Source: DASQPR01 sp963836775
Lineage (GTDB): Bacteria; Actinomycetota; Actinomycetes; Mycobacteriales; Micromonosporaceae
Reading direction: 5' to 3'
Length of the DNA: 64,000 nt
NCBI GenBank assembly: GCA_963836775.1
Contig: CAWIKR010000003.1
Span: forward strand, 1,860,001 to 1,924,000
This document shows, piece by piece, positions 56,085 to 64,000 of the stretch (position 1 is its first letter; each line of letters starts with the position of its first letter). The notes beneath the pieces were generated by a model. The model was given only the letters and a program-made list of their open reading frames with translations, did no database searches and was not told the origin of the DNA. Position numbers and translations under genes: made by a program.

Positions 56085-58001
56085 CTATGGCTTCAGGTGC
56101 TCGGCCATGAAGTCGGCGATCGCGGTGTAGCACCGGACCTTGTTCGCCGCCTTGGTGACGTCGTGCCCTTCGTCCTCGAAGACCAGGTATTCGATCTGCT
56201 TGCCGTCGGCTCGCAGCTCGTCGACGACGCCGTCGGAGTCGGCCTTGGTGACCCGCGGGTCGTTCGCTCCCTGGATCACCAGCATCGGGCAGGCCAGGTC
56301 GCCGAGGTAGGTCTTGGGTGACCGCTCGACCAGGAAGTCGAGGTCCTTGTCCGGGTGCCCGAGCGCCATGTGGAAATAGGTCTGCCAGGTCTCCGGCAGG
56401 CGGGTGACCCAGACCGGCAGGTCGTAAGGGCCGAACATGTCGATCGCCGCGGACCACAGGTCCGGATGGCGTCCGGCCAGCGTCAGCGTCATATAGCCGC
56501 CGTAGGACCGGCCCATGACGCCGATCCGTCCGGCGTCCACGCGGGAGTCGCTGCGCAGATGCGCCACGCCGGCCACGTGGTCGAGCCGGTCCTGGCCGCC
56601 CCAGTCGCGGTCGACCCGCTGCATGTAGTCCTGGCCATAGCCGGTGGAACCGCGGACGTTCGGCACGAAGACGGCGAAGCCGCGCAGGGTCAGATATTGG
56701 ATCAGCGGCATCGAGAACCAGGTGAAGTCCGGCCGCTCCTGGCCCTGCGGGCCGCCGTGGATGTAGTAGACCACCGGCCGAGGGCCGGCGAACCCGAGTT
56801 GCTCGGAGGGCAGGTAGAGACGGGCCGAGACGCGCAGTCCGTCGTGGCTGACGAACGACGCGTCCTCGCCGGCGCAGAGCAGCGCCGGGTCCAGCCCGAC
56901 CACCCGGTTGCGGGTGACGAATCGGATGTCCCGGTCGCCGGAGCCATTCGCCGGCCCGGCGATCACGAGCTGGGACGGCACCGCCGCCGATGAGAACGAC
57001 ACGGCGAACCGGTCGGTGGCCTTGTCGTAGCCGGCGTGCTCGACCACGCCGTTGCTCAGCTCGCCGGCGCCGGCCAGCACACCGGTGACGGTCATGGTCC
57101 GGGTGGGCTCGTCGAACGCGGCCGTGTAGAGCCAGGAAACCCCGTCGACGTTGTAGGTCAGCAGGTAGGAATTCGCCGACAGCTCACGGAAGTCGGCGAA
57201 TTCGCCGGTGCCGGTGTGCGCCAGCCCGGCGATCTTGACCGCGACCATGCCGTCCGGGTCGGTCACCGACAGGTATGCCAGGCCGCCCAGGTCGTCGAAC
57301 GCGAAACTCTCGATCACCAGGCCGTCGCGACTGGTGAAGACGCCCCGGCCGAAGCCTTCCCGGGGTGGCTCCTGGCCGTCGGCGCGATCCTCGATCGGGA
57401 TGCCGCGCAGCAGCCGGCGCTCGCCGGCGGACCGTTCCCACAGCCACAGCGTCGAGTCCCGGGGCAGGTATTCGTCGACGATCACGTATCGGTCCCGGGA
57501 TTCGTCGGTGGCGACCGGGAAGGTTCCATATTTGGACGTGCCGAGCGAGGCCAGGCCGTTGTCCGGCCGGGTCAGATCGAACTCGAACGCCTCCAGATCC
57601 GGACTGATCCGGTCGTCGACCACCAGGATGCCGCGGCCGTCCTGCTCCAGGTCGATGAGCATGACCTGCTGGCCGCGGAACCGATCGCCGAACAGCGGCT
57701 GCGGATCCCCGCCGGTCAGGGGCAGGACGCACGGCTGCTGGTTCTCGTCGCCGTTGTTGTCGACCATCACGACGATGGTGCCGAACCTGGGCAACGCGAC
57801 GAATGACTCGCCGTTGACCAGCTCCGGAGTCAGCAACGACACGTCCGACGGGAGCAGGCGCTCCGGCACGCTGCCGGCCTCGTCAATGGCCCAGAGGCTG
57901 AGCCGGCCGGACAGGTCCGAGATGAAATAGATCCGTCCCTCGGCCAGCTGTGGGGCCAGGAACAAATTAGCCGAAAGCAGATGATCCACTCGTGGTGTCA
58001 T
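56085..58001 (-). CDS. S9 (prolyl oligopeptidase/acylaminoacyl-peptidase) family peptidase
   Basis: 638 residues. The N-terminal 370 residues form a beta-propeller-like domain with repeats such as GRIYFISDLSGRLSLWAID. The C-terminal alpha/beta-hydrolase has the nucleophile in GVMGRSYGGYMTL, the Asp in VIQGANDPRV and the His in FEDEGHDVTK. The HGGPQGQ oxyanion loop is also present. No signal peptide is seen, so it probably trims oligopeptides in the cytoplasm. Confidence 0.93.
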   Translation of the reverse strand: MTPRVDHLLSANLFLAPQLAEGRIYFISDLSGRLSLWAIDEAGSVPERLLPSDVSLLTPELVNGESFVALPRFGTIVVMVDNNGDENQQPCVLPLTGGDPQPLFGDRFRGQQVMLIDLEQDGRGILVVDDRISPDLEAFEFDLTRPDNGLASLGTSKYGTFPVATDESRDRYVIVDEYLPRDSTLWLWERSAGERRLLRGIPIEDRADGQEPPREGFGRGVFTSRDGLVIESFAFDDLGGLAYLSVTDPDGMVAVKIAGLAHTGTGEFADFRELSANSYLLTYNVDGVSWLYTAAFDEPTRTMTVTGVLAGAGELSNGVVEHAGYDKATDRFAVSFSSAAVPSQLVIAGPANGSGDRDIRFVTRNRVVGLDPALLCAGEDASFVSHDGLRVSARLYLPSEQLGFAGPRPVVYYIHGGPQGQERPDFTWFSMPLIQYLTLRGFAVFVPNVRGSTGYGQDYMQRVDRDWGGQDRLDHVAGVAHLRSDSRVDAGRIGVMGRSYGGYMTLTLAGRHPDLWSAAIDMFGPYDLPVWVTRLPETWQTYFHMALGHPDKDLDFLVERSPKTYLGDLACPMLVIQGANDPRVTKADSDGVVDELRADGKQIEYLVFEDEGHDVTKAANKVRCYTAIADFMAEHLKP

Positions 58002-58072
58002 GACTTGGACCCTACCCAGCGAGACCGTTGCGCGTGAGTCCCGCGTGCGGCCCGAACGGGTGCCGGAAAGGG

Positions 58073-58714
58073 TCAGTGTGGGCGGGGCCGGAGCTGCCAG
58101 ACGGTCGCCGTCATGGATGAGGTCTCTTCCAGCGCCTGCCGCACCGGCACCCGGTAGGCAGCCAGCTCCTCGAACCGGTCCGGTGTCAGGTAACCGCGAT
58201 TGGGGTCGCTGGCGAGAATCCGGATCGACGGATTGGCGGCCTGCGCCCGGCGCAGGTAGCGCATCAACCGGTTGACGATCGGCGGGCTGTAGAACATGTC
58301 GCCGATCAGGATCACGTCGGCGTCGACCGAGTCATCCAGCAGCAAGTCACCCACTCGGACAGCGACGGGAACATCGTTGGCCATGGCGTTTCGGCTGATC
58401 GCCGGCTCCGCGTCCGGATCGGTGTCGGCAGCGACCACGGTCCCGGCTCCGGCCCGGGCCGCCGCGATTGCCACGATTCCGGAGCCGGCGCCCAGGTCGA
58501 GCACGCGGAGTCCGCGTACCGTGGCTGGGTGATCCAGCACGAACCGTGCCAGACCGACTCCGCCGGCCCACGCGAACGCCCAGAACGGCGGCGGCTGATC
58601 GGTGCGGTAGCCGCCGTCGGTGGAGTCCCACAAACCCGTGGTCTCGTCGGCGAGCCACAGGCGGATCTCCGGCACGAACGGGACCGCGGTCAGCGTCAGC
58701 AGGGGTTCCGGCAC
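58073..58714 (-). CDS. class I SAM methyltransferase, ETFB-lysine/PrmA-like
   Basis: 213 residues starting with GTG. Motif I is LRVLDLGAGSGIVAIAAARAGA, followed by VVAADTDPDAEPAISRNAMAN and the post-motif ILIGDMFYSPPIVNRLMRYL. The PFWAFAWAGGVGLARF segment before motif I is the mark of METTL20/ETFB-like protein lysine methyltransferases. A protein substrate is therefore likely, but not identified. It is next to the secreted lipoprotein gene with a gap of 22 bases. Confidence 0.85.
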   Translation of the reverse strand: MPEPLLTLTAVPFVPEIRLWLADETTGLWDSTDGGYRTDQPPPFWAFAWAGGVGLARFVLDHPATVRGLRVLDLGAGSGIVAIAAARAGAGTVVAADTDPDAEPAISRNAMANDVPVAVRVGDLLLDDSVDADVILIGDMFYSPPIVNRLMRYLRRAQAANPSIRILASDPNRGYLTPDRFEELAAYRVPVRQALEETSSMTATVWQLRPRPH

Positions 58715-58736
58715 ACGATCATTGTCCCCGCCCGCC

Positions 58737-59660
58737 TCAGGGCTCCTGAAAGTCCTTCCGGGTCCACAGCTTTTCGGACTCGATCTTCTTCACCTGGGTC
58801 ACGTAGTCGTCCCCGCCCGCGGTGTGCCAGCTGCCGGTGAACCAGTTCCCGACGCAGCCCCAGACGTCGCCGGAGCGGTAGCGCTGGCTGTGGCTCTCGG
58901 AATTCAACCAGATCTCGTAGCCCTCATAGCAGGCGCGCCAGGAGGCGTAGGCCAGATCCGCGTTCATCGCGGACGACCGCTCCACGCCCGGCCAGCCGAC
59001 CTCCCGGTTCGGATAGCGGACCTGCAGCAGGCCGTAGCTCTGCGGGCACAGGCCGGCCTTGCCGTCGGCGCCCAGACCGTGTCCTGGCGGACAGGCGCCG
59101 GCATCGGCGTGCCAGTCGCCCAGCGCGGTCTGCCGCCACCAGCTCTCCATCACCGTCTGAGCGAAGACGATGCTCTCGTCGATGCCCCACTTGCAGGCGG
59201 TCCAGCGCAAGATCTCCGCGGTGGTGCCGGTGAAGTTCCCGTCGATCCGGGGCGCGATATAGCTGCGGGCCCGGGACGAGTAGCCGTTGAAGAGGGATCC
59301 GCTCACGTGATGGCCGGTGCGCGCGTTGGCCGCCTTGTTGACGCCCTTGTTCTCCTTGATCGGGTCGGCTCGGACCCAAGCCGCGCACTGCGCGTCGGTG
59401 GGCAGCTTGCCGCCCACCGGGATGGTGCCGAAATGGCTCGGGCCGGAGGTCGCGGGCGGAGTCGGAGTCGCGCTCGGCTTCCGGGACGGGCTCGGACTAG
59501 GCGATCCGGGCGACGGGTCGGCGCTCGGCGATGGCGCATCGACGTGGCCGGTGGCCGGTGACTGGCTCCCGGAGTAGCTCGCGGTTCGTGGCGTGGGGGA
59601 AGAGCAGCTCGCGGCCAGCAGGGCCACTGCGGCGAGAATCGCCGCGACCTTGGATCGCAT
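58737..59660 (-). CDS. secreted lipoprotein with lysozyme-like (transglycosylase-type) domain
   Basis: 307 residues. The lipobox is LAASC after MRSKVAAILAAVAL. A Ser/Pro-rich linker runs to about residue 75. The globular part has a possible catalytic Glu in FAQTVMESWW and SYGLLQVRYP, the SLT-like block of goose-type/soluble transglycosylases. Cys pairs (CKWG, ACPPG, LCPQS, CYEG, CVGN) suggest disulfides. It probably cuts peptidoglycan at the cell surface. It lies 22 bases upstream of the methyltransferase gene and may share its transcript. Confidence 0.82.
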   Translation of the reverse strand: MRSKVAAILAAVALLAASCSSPTPRTASYSGSQSPATGHVDAPSPSADPSPGSPSPSPSRKPSATPTPPATSGPSHFGTIPVGGKLPTDAQCAAWVRADPIKENKGVNKAANARTGHHVSGSLFNGYSSRARSYIAPRIDGNFTGTTAEILRWTACKWGIDESIVFAQTVMESWWRQTALGDWHADAGACPPGHGLGADGKAGLCPQSYGLLQVRYPNREVGWPGVERSSAMNADLAYASWRACYEGYEIWLNSESHSQRYRSGDVWGCVGNWFTGSWHTAGGDDYVTQVKKIESEKLWTRKDFQEP

Positions 59661-59733
59661 AATTCGGGGAGGCTACCGATCCGCGTCCGCGCGGTCAAAA
59701 CATCATTTCCAGTGCGCAGAACATTTCCGCAGG

Positions 59734-60201
59734 TCAGGGGCGGTACGGCGGGGCAACGCCCCACCCCCAACGGGGTACTGGAGCATGCTCGACAAGGCTC
59801 GCACCGGGTTGCGAATTGTGCATCGCCAGCCGGGTGCCCCACTCCAGATATCCGATCAGCGCGGCCCGGAATTCCGGGTCGTCGGGCAGTCGGGCGTCAT
59901 CGGCGGCGAGGCTCATCAGACTGACGAATCGACGGCGGATTTCGGGGGTTATGCCGAGATTGCGATGGTGCGCCAGCATCGCTTCGTAGCCGCCGAACTG
60001 CTCGGTGTAGTCACTCGGGCCACCGAGCACCTCGCACCACCAGGTCGTCACGTGGTCTCGATGCGCCTCGCTGACACCGCCCGGGAAGAACGGGCTGATC
60101 AGATCATCCTGCTCGACCAGGTCATAGAAGGTGTCCATCAGTCGCCGGATCGCCGGGCGTCCGCCGGCCCATTCGAAAAGAGTGGGAATTGGTTCAGTCA
60201 T
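59734..60201 (-). CDS. truncated hemoglobin (group 2, GlbO-like)
   Basis: 155 residues. The trHb core is clear: TLFEWAGGRPAIRRLMDTFYDLV, ISPFFPGG, and MLAHHRNLGIT with the proximal His. The WGTRLAMHNS block near the C-terminus carries the conserved Trp of group 2. It would bind O2 or NO at a haem in the cytoplasm. ATG 60201 was chosen; the longer frame overlaps the SDR gene end. The proline-rich tail APVPRWGWG is typical. Confidence 0.9.
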   Translation of the reverse strand: MTEPIPTLFEWAGGRPAIRRLMDTFYDLVEQDDLISPFFPGGVSEAHRDHVTTWWCEVLGGPSDYTEQFGGYEAMLAHHRNLGITPEIRRRFVSLMSLAADDARLPDDPEFRAALIGYLEWGTRLAMHNSQPGASLVEHAPVPRWGWGVAPPYRP

Positions 60202-60223
60202 TGCTATGCCTCGCCAACCACGG

Positions 60224-61054
60224 TTATGCGAAATCGTCCGGGACACCGGTCAATTCGATGCTGCGGCGCCACAACTCGGCGCGGGCTTTCTCGTCATAGG
60301 CCTGCTCGTTGGCCCGGGCCGGCCGGGTGCGGTCGAAGAACTGACCGGTCACCCCGTCCAGGGCCGGGCTGGTCGCCAGGAACGCGGTGGCGTTGACGCC
60401 GTCGGAGAGCTTGTCCACCGCGTGCCCAATCTCGGCCAGCACCATCTTCGTCGGCATGTAGGTCGACGGATGCAGGCTGTTCACCGTCGCGTCGGCCGGA
60501 TCGACCCGGTCGGCCAGGTCGAAACCGAACATGATCTGCGCCAGCTTGCTCTGGCCATAGGCCCGCCCGCCGTTGTAACGCCGTTCGATCATCAGGTCGT
60601 CGAAGTCCAGCGGATGCTGACCGATCGAGGCGACGTTGACGATCCGGGCGCTGCCGGTGGCGCGCACCAGCGGCAACAGCTCGGCGGTCAGCAGGAAGCC
60701 AGCCAGATAGTTGACCGCGAACCGCAACTCGTAGCCGTCCCGGGAGACCCGGCGGTGCCGTCCGTCCGGCTCGCCACTGCCGATCCCGGCATTGTTGATC
60801 AGCACGTCCAATCGGTCCACCTGGTCGTTGACGGCCGCGGCGAATCCCCGCACCTCGGTGAGATCGGCGAAGTCGGCGCGGAACGTGCGGACGTCGGCGT
60901 CTGGCAGCGATGCCGCCACCTGGTCCAGCTTGGCTTGGTCCCGGCCGTGCAGCAGGAGGGTCGGCGCCGGACCGGCGTCCGGCCGCCCGGCGAGGTGCTG
61001 GGCCAACGCGCGGCCCAGGCCGTCGGTCGCGCCGGTGATCAGGATCGTGGCCAT
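60224..61054 (-). CDS. short-chain dehydrogenase/reductase (SDR)
   Basis: 276 residues. TGATDGLGRALAQHL binds NAD(P), LLLHGRDQAKL matches the Arg of NADPH-users, NNAGIGSG and RIVNVASIGQ follow, and the catalytic motif is AYGQSKLAQ. The style resembles retinol-dehydrogenase-like SDRs. The substrate is unknown. The ATG at 61054 is followed upstream by a 28-bp tandem repeat region shared with the divergent transporter. Confidence 0.9.
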   Translation of the reverse strand: MATILITGATDGLGRALAQHLAGRPDAGPAPTLLLHGRDQAKLDQVAASLPDADVRTFRADFADLTEVRGFAAAVNDQVDRLDVLINNAGIGSGEPDGRHRRVSRDGYELRFAVNYLAGFLLTAELLPLVRATGSARIVNVASIGQHPLDFDDLMIERRYNGGRAYGQSKLAQIMFGFDLADRVDPADATVNSLHPSTYMPTKMVLAEIGHAVDKLSDGVNATAFLATSPALDGVTGQFFDRTRPARANEQAYDEKARAELWRRSIELTGVPDDFA

Positions 61055-61123
61055 GATTCATCTCTACCCGCTCGGCGCCGCGCCCGCGACGATTTCGCGT
61101 TCGCGGTGCGCTGATTCGCACTT

Positions 61124-61250
61124 CCGGCCGTGCGGCCGGCCCATGTCGCGGTCGGCCGTGCGGCCGGCCCATGTCGCGGTCGGCCATTCGGCCGGCCCAT
61201 GTCGCGGTCGGCCGTGCGGCCGGCCCACGTTGCGGTCGGCCGATGCCTCC
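61124..61250. repeat. 28-bp tandem repeat between divergent genes
   Basis: TCGGCCGTGCGGCCGGCCCATGTCGCGG (given here as unit type) is repeated about four times with few changes. Each copy holds a GGCCG...CGGCC palindrome. The array lies between the SDR and transporter genes and keeps an open frame before the transporter start. Confidence 0.8.
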
Positions 61251-61304
61251 GGCCGGCCACCTCGGCGGCCGGTTGACCGACCGGTCGCCACGTATCGTGA
61301 GCGG

Positions 61305-62900
61305 GTGAGCACAGCGGCCGAACCCGTGCGGGCCTGGGCACCATTTCGGCACCGGATTTTTGCCGCCATGTGGAGTGCTCAGTTCGTCAGCAACATCGGC
61401 AACTGGATGGAAACCGTCGGCGCGCAGTGGCTGATGCTGAGCTTCACCACCTCGGCCCTCTACATATCCCTGGTCCAGACCGCGGCGAGCCTGCCGATCG
61501 TGCTGTTCGCGATCCTCGCCGGCACCATCGGCGACCTGGTCGACCGGCGCCGATTCCTGATCGCCGCGCAGTCCATGATGCTGCTCGCCGCCGCCGCGCT
61601 CGGCGTGCTCGCGATTGCCGGTGCGCTGGCACCGTGGTCCCTTCTGGCGCTGCTGTTCCTCGTCGGCACGGGCCAGGCCTTGACAGCACCGACCTGGCTG
61701 ACGCTGCAGCCCGAACTGGTCGCGGAGGGCGAGCGCACCCAGGCGATCTCGCTCGGCTCGGTGAACCAGAACCTGGCTCGGGCGGTCGGTCCGGCGATCG
61801 GCGGTGCACTGCTCGCCGCGACCAGCGCCGGAGTGCTGTTCCTGTGCAACGCGGCCAGCTTTGCCGCGGTGATCGTCGTGATCGCCATGTGGCACAGCAC
61901 CCGTCCGCCGGCCAGATTGCCGCGGGAGCACGTCGGCGCCGCGATCCGGGCCGGCGGCCGATACGTCGTGGCCAGCCCGTCGCTGATCGCGATCCTGGTC
62001 CGTGCGGCCATTTTCGTGTTCTTCGCGAGCTCACTGTGGGCGCTGCTGCCGCTGGTGGCCCAGTCCCGGCTGCACCTCGGGTCGGGCGGCTACGGCCTGC
62101 TGCTCGGATGCGTCGGCGCGGGTGCGGTGGCGGGCGCGTTCGTCCTGCCCCGGCTGCGCGTCCGGTTCGGTCCGGGCGCGCTGCTGAGCCTCGCCTCGGT
62201 GGTGCTGGCCGGCGTCGCGCTCTGCCTCGCCTACGTGCCGGCGCCGATCCTCGTCGGAGCCGTGCTGGTGGTCGCCGGGTCGGCCTGGATCCTGGCACTG
62301 TCCACACTGAACTCGGTCTACCAGCTGTCGTTGCCGGGCTGGGTCAAGGCCCGTGGTATGGCCTTCTACCTGATGGTCTATCAGGGCGGGAACGCGGTCG
62401 GCAGCGCCGTGCTGGGGGTCGTCGCGAACCGGGTCGGCGTCGCCACCACGCTTGCCATCGCCGCCGCCGGGCTGGTCCTCGGCATCTTCGCCGCGCTGCG
62501 GTTCCGGTTCGTCACGGTGGCTCCGGAGGATCTCCAGCCCGCCGGTGACTGGCCGGCTCCGCATCTCTTCGACGACCTGGACCCGGACGGCCCGGTTCTG
62601 GTCACCGTCGCCTACCAGGCGCAGCCGGGTTGCGTGTCGGACCTGGTCCGAGCTCTGCGCGGGCTGCGCTACGGCCGGCGCCGGACCGGGGCCACGTCCT
62701 GGCGGGTCTGGGAGGACGGCAGTGACCCGAACCGGGTGCTCGAGGAGTTCGTGGTGGCGTCCTGGGACGAGCATCAGCGCCAGCATGAGCGGCTGACGAC
62801 TCGTGACGAGCGGCGCATTGCCGCGCTTCGTGACCTCACCATCTCCGGTGCCGAGCCGGCGGTGACGCACTGGATCACGCCGCAGATTCGGCCCGAGTGA
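61305..62900 (+). CDS. MFS_3-family exporter
   Basis: 531 residues with about 12 membrane helices and a soluble C-terminal tail of 110 residues. The opening FRHRIFAAMWSAQFVSNIGNWME and the loop AGTIGDLVDRRRFL are typical of the MFS_3 group (transmembrane secretion effector family). The tail (VLVTVAYQAQPGCVSDLVRALRGL, SWRVWEDG) is like a small monooxygenase-type fold often found there. It is likely a drug or siderophore exporter. GTG 61305 lies after a tandem repeat; the frame before it is not coding. Confidence 0.88.
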   Translation: MSTAAEPVRAWAPFRHRIFAAMWSAQFVSNIGNWMETVGAQWLMLSFTTSALYISLVQTAASLPIVLFAILAGTIGDLVDRRRFLIAAQSMMLLAAAALGVLAIAGALAPWSLLALLFLVGTGQALTAPTWLTLQPELVAEGERTQAISLGSVNQNLARAVGPAIGGALLAATSAGVLFLCNAASFAAVIVVIAMWHSTRPPARLPREHVGAAIRAGGRYVVASPSLIAILVRAAIFVFFASSLWALLPLVAQSRLHLGSGGYGLLLGCVGAGAVAGAFVLPRLRVRFGPGALLSLASVVLAGVALCLAYVPAPILVGAVLVVAGSAWILALSTLNSVYQLSLPGWVKARGMAFYLMVYQGGNAVGSAVLGVVANRVGVATTLAIAAAGLVLGIFAALRFRFVTVAPEDLQPAGDWPAPHLFDDLDPDGPVLVTVAYQAQPGCVSDLVRALRGLRYGRRRTGATSWRVWEDGSDPNRVLEEFVVASWDEHQRQHERLTTRDERRIAALRDLTISGAEPAVTHWITPQIRPE

Positions 62901-62937
62901 ACGGAACCCGGAGCCGGTCGCCACGGTCCAATCGGAT

Positions 62938-63513
62938 GTGCGTACCCGATTGACGATCTGCGGTCTTGTCGTGACCGCCGCATTGAGCATCGCGGCGTGT
63001 GGATCGCGGCCGTTGGCGCCGGAACCAGGCACGACCTCCGCCGCCGAGCCGGCCGCCCCGTCCGCGCCCACCCGGACCGCGGCGATCTACGCCGCCATGC
63101 TCGACCGCTACCTGGGCCCGTCCGGCGACACCTCGTTCCAGCCCGGCGCCATCACCAAGGTCTTCGTGCTGGCGCAGGCACACCCGGAGGCATCGTCACC
63201 GATGGATCACGGCCGGGGCGCGGTCCCGATCCCGGAGGCGGTCCAGCGCCAGATCTCCGCGCTGGTCCGATCCGAGGAACTGATCTGGGTCGACGACGCC
63301 GACGAGGTCATCCTCCGGGACGGCTGCGCGCGGGTTCGCGACGACGGCATCCTGATCACGCTCGGAACCATCAACCCGCTCGGCACCGAGGTGAAGGTCG
63401 GCATCAACGGGTTCGTGGCCTGCGAGGGCGCGACCTGGATGACCTACGTGGTGCATGCCTCGGGCGCAGGGTGGCGGGTCACCGGAACAACCGGTCCCAG
63501 CGCCATCGCGTAG
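62938..63513 (+). CDS. secreted lipoprotein of unknown function
   Basis: 191 residues from a GTG. The signal LTICGLVVTAALSIAACGSR ends in the lipobox IAAC. A short Pro/Ala linker precedes a domain of about 140 residues (TAAIYAAMLDRYLGPSGDTSF ... WMTYVVHASGAGWRVTGTTGP). The layout resembles small actinobacterial lipoproteins; no family is recognised. It follows the exporter by 37 bases. Confidence 0.75.
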   Translation: MRTRLTICGLVVTAALSIAACGSRPLAPEPGTTSAAEPAAPSAPTRTAAIYAAMLDRYLGPSGDTSFQPGAITKVFVLAQAHPEASSPMDHGRGAVPIPEAVQRQISALVRSEELIWVDDADEVILRDGCARVRDDGILITLGTINPLGTEVKVGINGFVACEGATWMTYVVHASGAGWRVTGTTGPSAIA

Positions 63514-63538
63514 GCGCCTGGCCTGGCACAGTAGGGGA

Positions 63539-64000
63539 GTGACGGACTGGGCGACAGTCTCCGAACTCGGCACCGCCGCCGGAACCTTGGTGCTGGCGGT
63601 CGCTACCTTCGCCGCGGTGCGATCGTCGAACCGGTCCGCCCGGCTCGCCGAGCGCGCCCTTCTGGCCGGGCTGCGGCCGCTGCTGCTGCCCAGCCGCCTG
63701 GAGGATCCATCGGAGAAGGTCGGGTTCCAGGACGACCACTGGATCCGGGTGCCCGGCGGGATGGCCATCGCCGACATCACCGACCAGGTCATCTATCTGG
63801 CCATGGCGGTCCGCAACGTGGGCACCGGTCTGGCCGGCCTGAATGGCTGGTTGTTCCACCAGGAGCGGCTGTCCGGGCCGGCACCGGCACCGGACCCGGA
63901 CCTGTTTCGCCGGCTGAACCGGGATCTCTACATCCCGGCCGGCGACCGAGGCTTCTGGCAGGGCGCGTTCCGGGATCCGGCGGAGCCGGAGTTCGCCCTG
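63539..64000 (+). CDS. hypothetical membrane-anchored protein, truncated by window end
   Basis: A GTG with GGGGA upstream opens a frame to the window edge (154 codons). A single N-terminal helix (SELGTAAGTLVLAVATFAAV) is followed by RSSNRSARLAERALLAGLRPLL and a cytoplasmic-type domain. This is a common actinobacterial layout of unknown function. It lies 25 bases after the lipoprotein gene. The C-terminus is not in the window. Confidence 0.75.
   Translation, partial: MTDWATVSELGTAAGTLVLAVATFAAVRSSNRSARLAERALLAGLRPLLLPSRLEDPSEKVGFQDDHWIRVPGGMAIADITDQVIYLAMAVRNVGTGLAGLNGWLFHQERLSGPAPAPDPDLFRRLNRDLYIPAGDRGFWQGAFRDPAEPEFAL

Noticed and set aside
61124..61250. CRISPR-like array of 28-bp units
   Set aside because: The units adjoin with no unique spacers, and no cas gene is near; it is a simple tandem repeat.

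Overview
The window is about 64 kb of very GC-rich DNA with actinomycete hallmarks: GTG and TTG starts, many 1-4 base stop/start overlaps, lipobox-bearing lipoproteins, an LLM-type flavin oxidoreductase, a poly-HAMP hybrid histidine kinase, a SpoIIE-type phosphatase, a ricin-domain chitinase and an FxSxx-COOH peptide locus. A filamentous actinomycete is the best guess. No rRNA or tRNA gene is visible, so family and genus cannot be fixed.

Layout. 1-12.7 kb: a truncated serine hydrolase, a quinone-oxidoreductase-like enzyme, valS, a GNAT remnant, a coupled DUF885/phosphotransferase pair, a lipoprotein, three overlapping single-pass membrane proteins, a polytopic membrane protein and a VOC protein. 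12.8-14.3 kb: a DedA protein and a steroid 5-alpha-reductase-like membrane enzyme. 14.4-21.3 kb: a signalling block with a response regulator overlapping a giant poly-HAMP hybrid kinase, divergent from an ATPase-GAF-SpoIIE phosphatase. 21.5-22.5 kb: a small acidic protein and a NodB-type deacetylase lipoprotein.

22.5-36.2 kb is the most interesting part. A leftward operon encodes a 66-residue precursor ending in FESAI (FxsA), an FxsB-type radical SAM maturase and a HExxH peptide-hydroxylase-like protein. A divergent rightward operon encodes an NB-ARC/TPR protein with an effector-associated-like N-terminus, an LCAT-like lipase, a 1486-residue caspase-like/STAND/WD40 protein and an AAC(3)-like acetyltransferase. 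Together they look like a modified-peptide system joined to a STAND/caspase conflict module. Two paralogous deacetylase lipoproteins in opposite orientations lie on either side of it.

36.2-45.5 kb: an EamA transporter, the second deacetylase, a SemiSWEET, a chitinase plus beta-helix protein operon behind a palindromic operator-like site, a methyltransferase, a PhyH-type dioxygenase and a 1.2-kb gene-free repeat block. 45.5-51.4 kb: an MFS/MarR efflux unit, an HSD10-like SDR, a DinB-like remnant, an MDR oxidoreductase, and an LLM oxidoreductase overlapping a hemerythrin gene. 51.5-64 kb: small membrane proteins, a gamma-carbonic-anhydrase-like protein, a Vps62-like protein, DUF4190 and DUF1990 proteins, an S9 peptidase, a methyltransferase, a lysozyme-fold lipoprotein, a truncated hemoglobin, an SDR, an MFS_3 exporter, a lipoprotein and a truncated last gene.

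A feature cutting across the window is a set of single-base +1 frameshifts that break at least four otherwise intact genes: the kinase, the phosphatase, the first deacetylase and the chitinase (four times). A possible eighth lies at the LLM/hemerythrin junction. All have the same sign, so assembly error is as likely as true decay. Short tandem repeats and palindromes fill many intergenic gaps.
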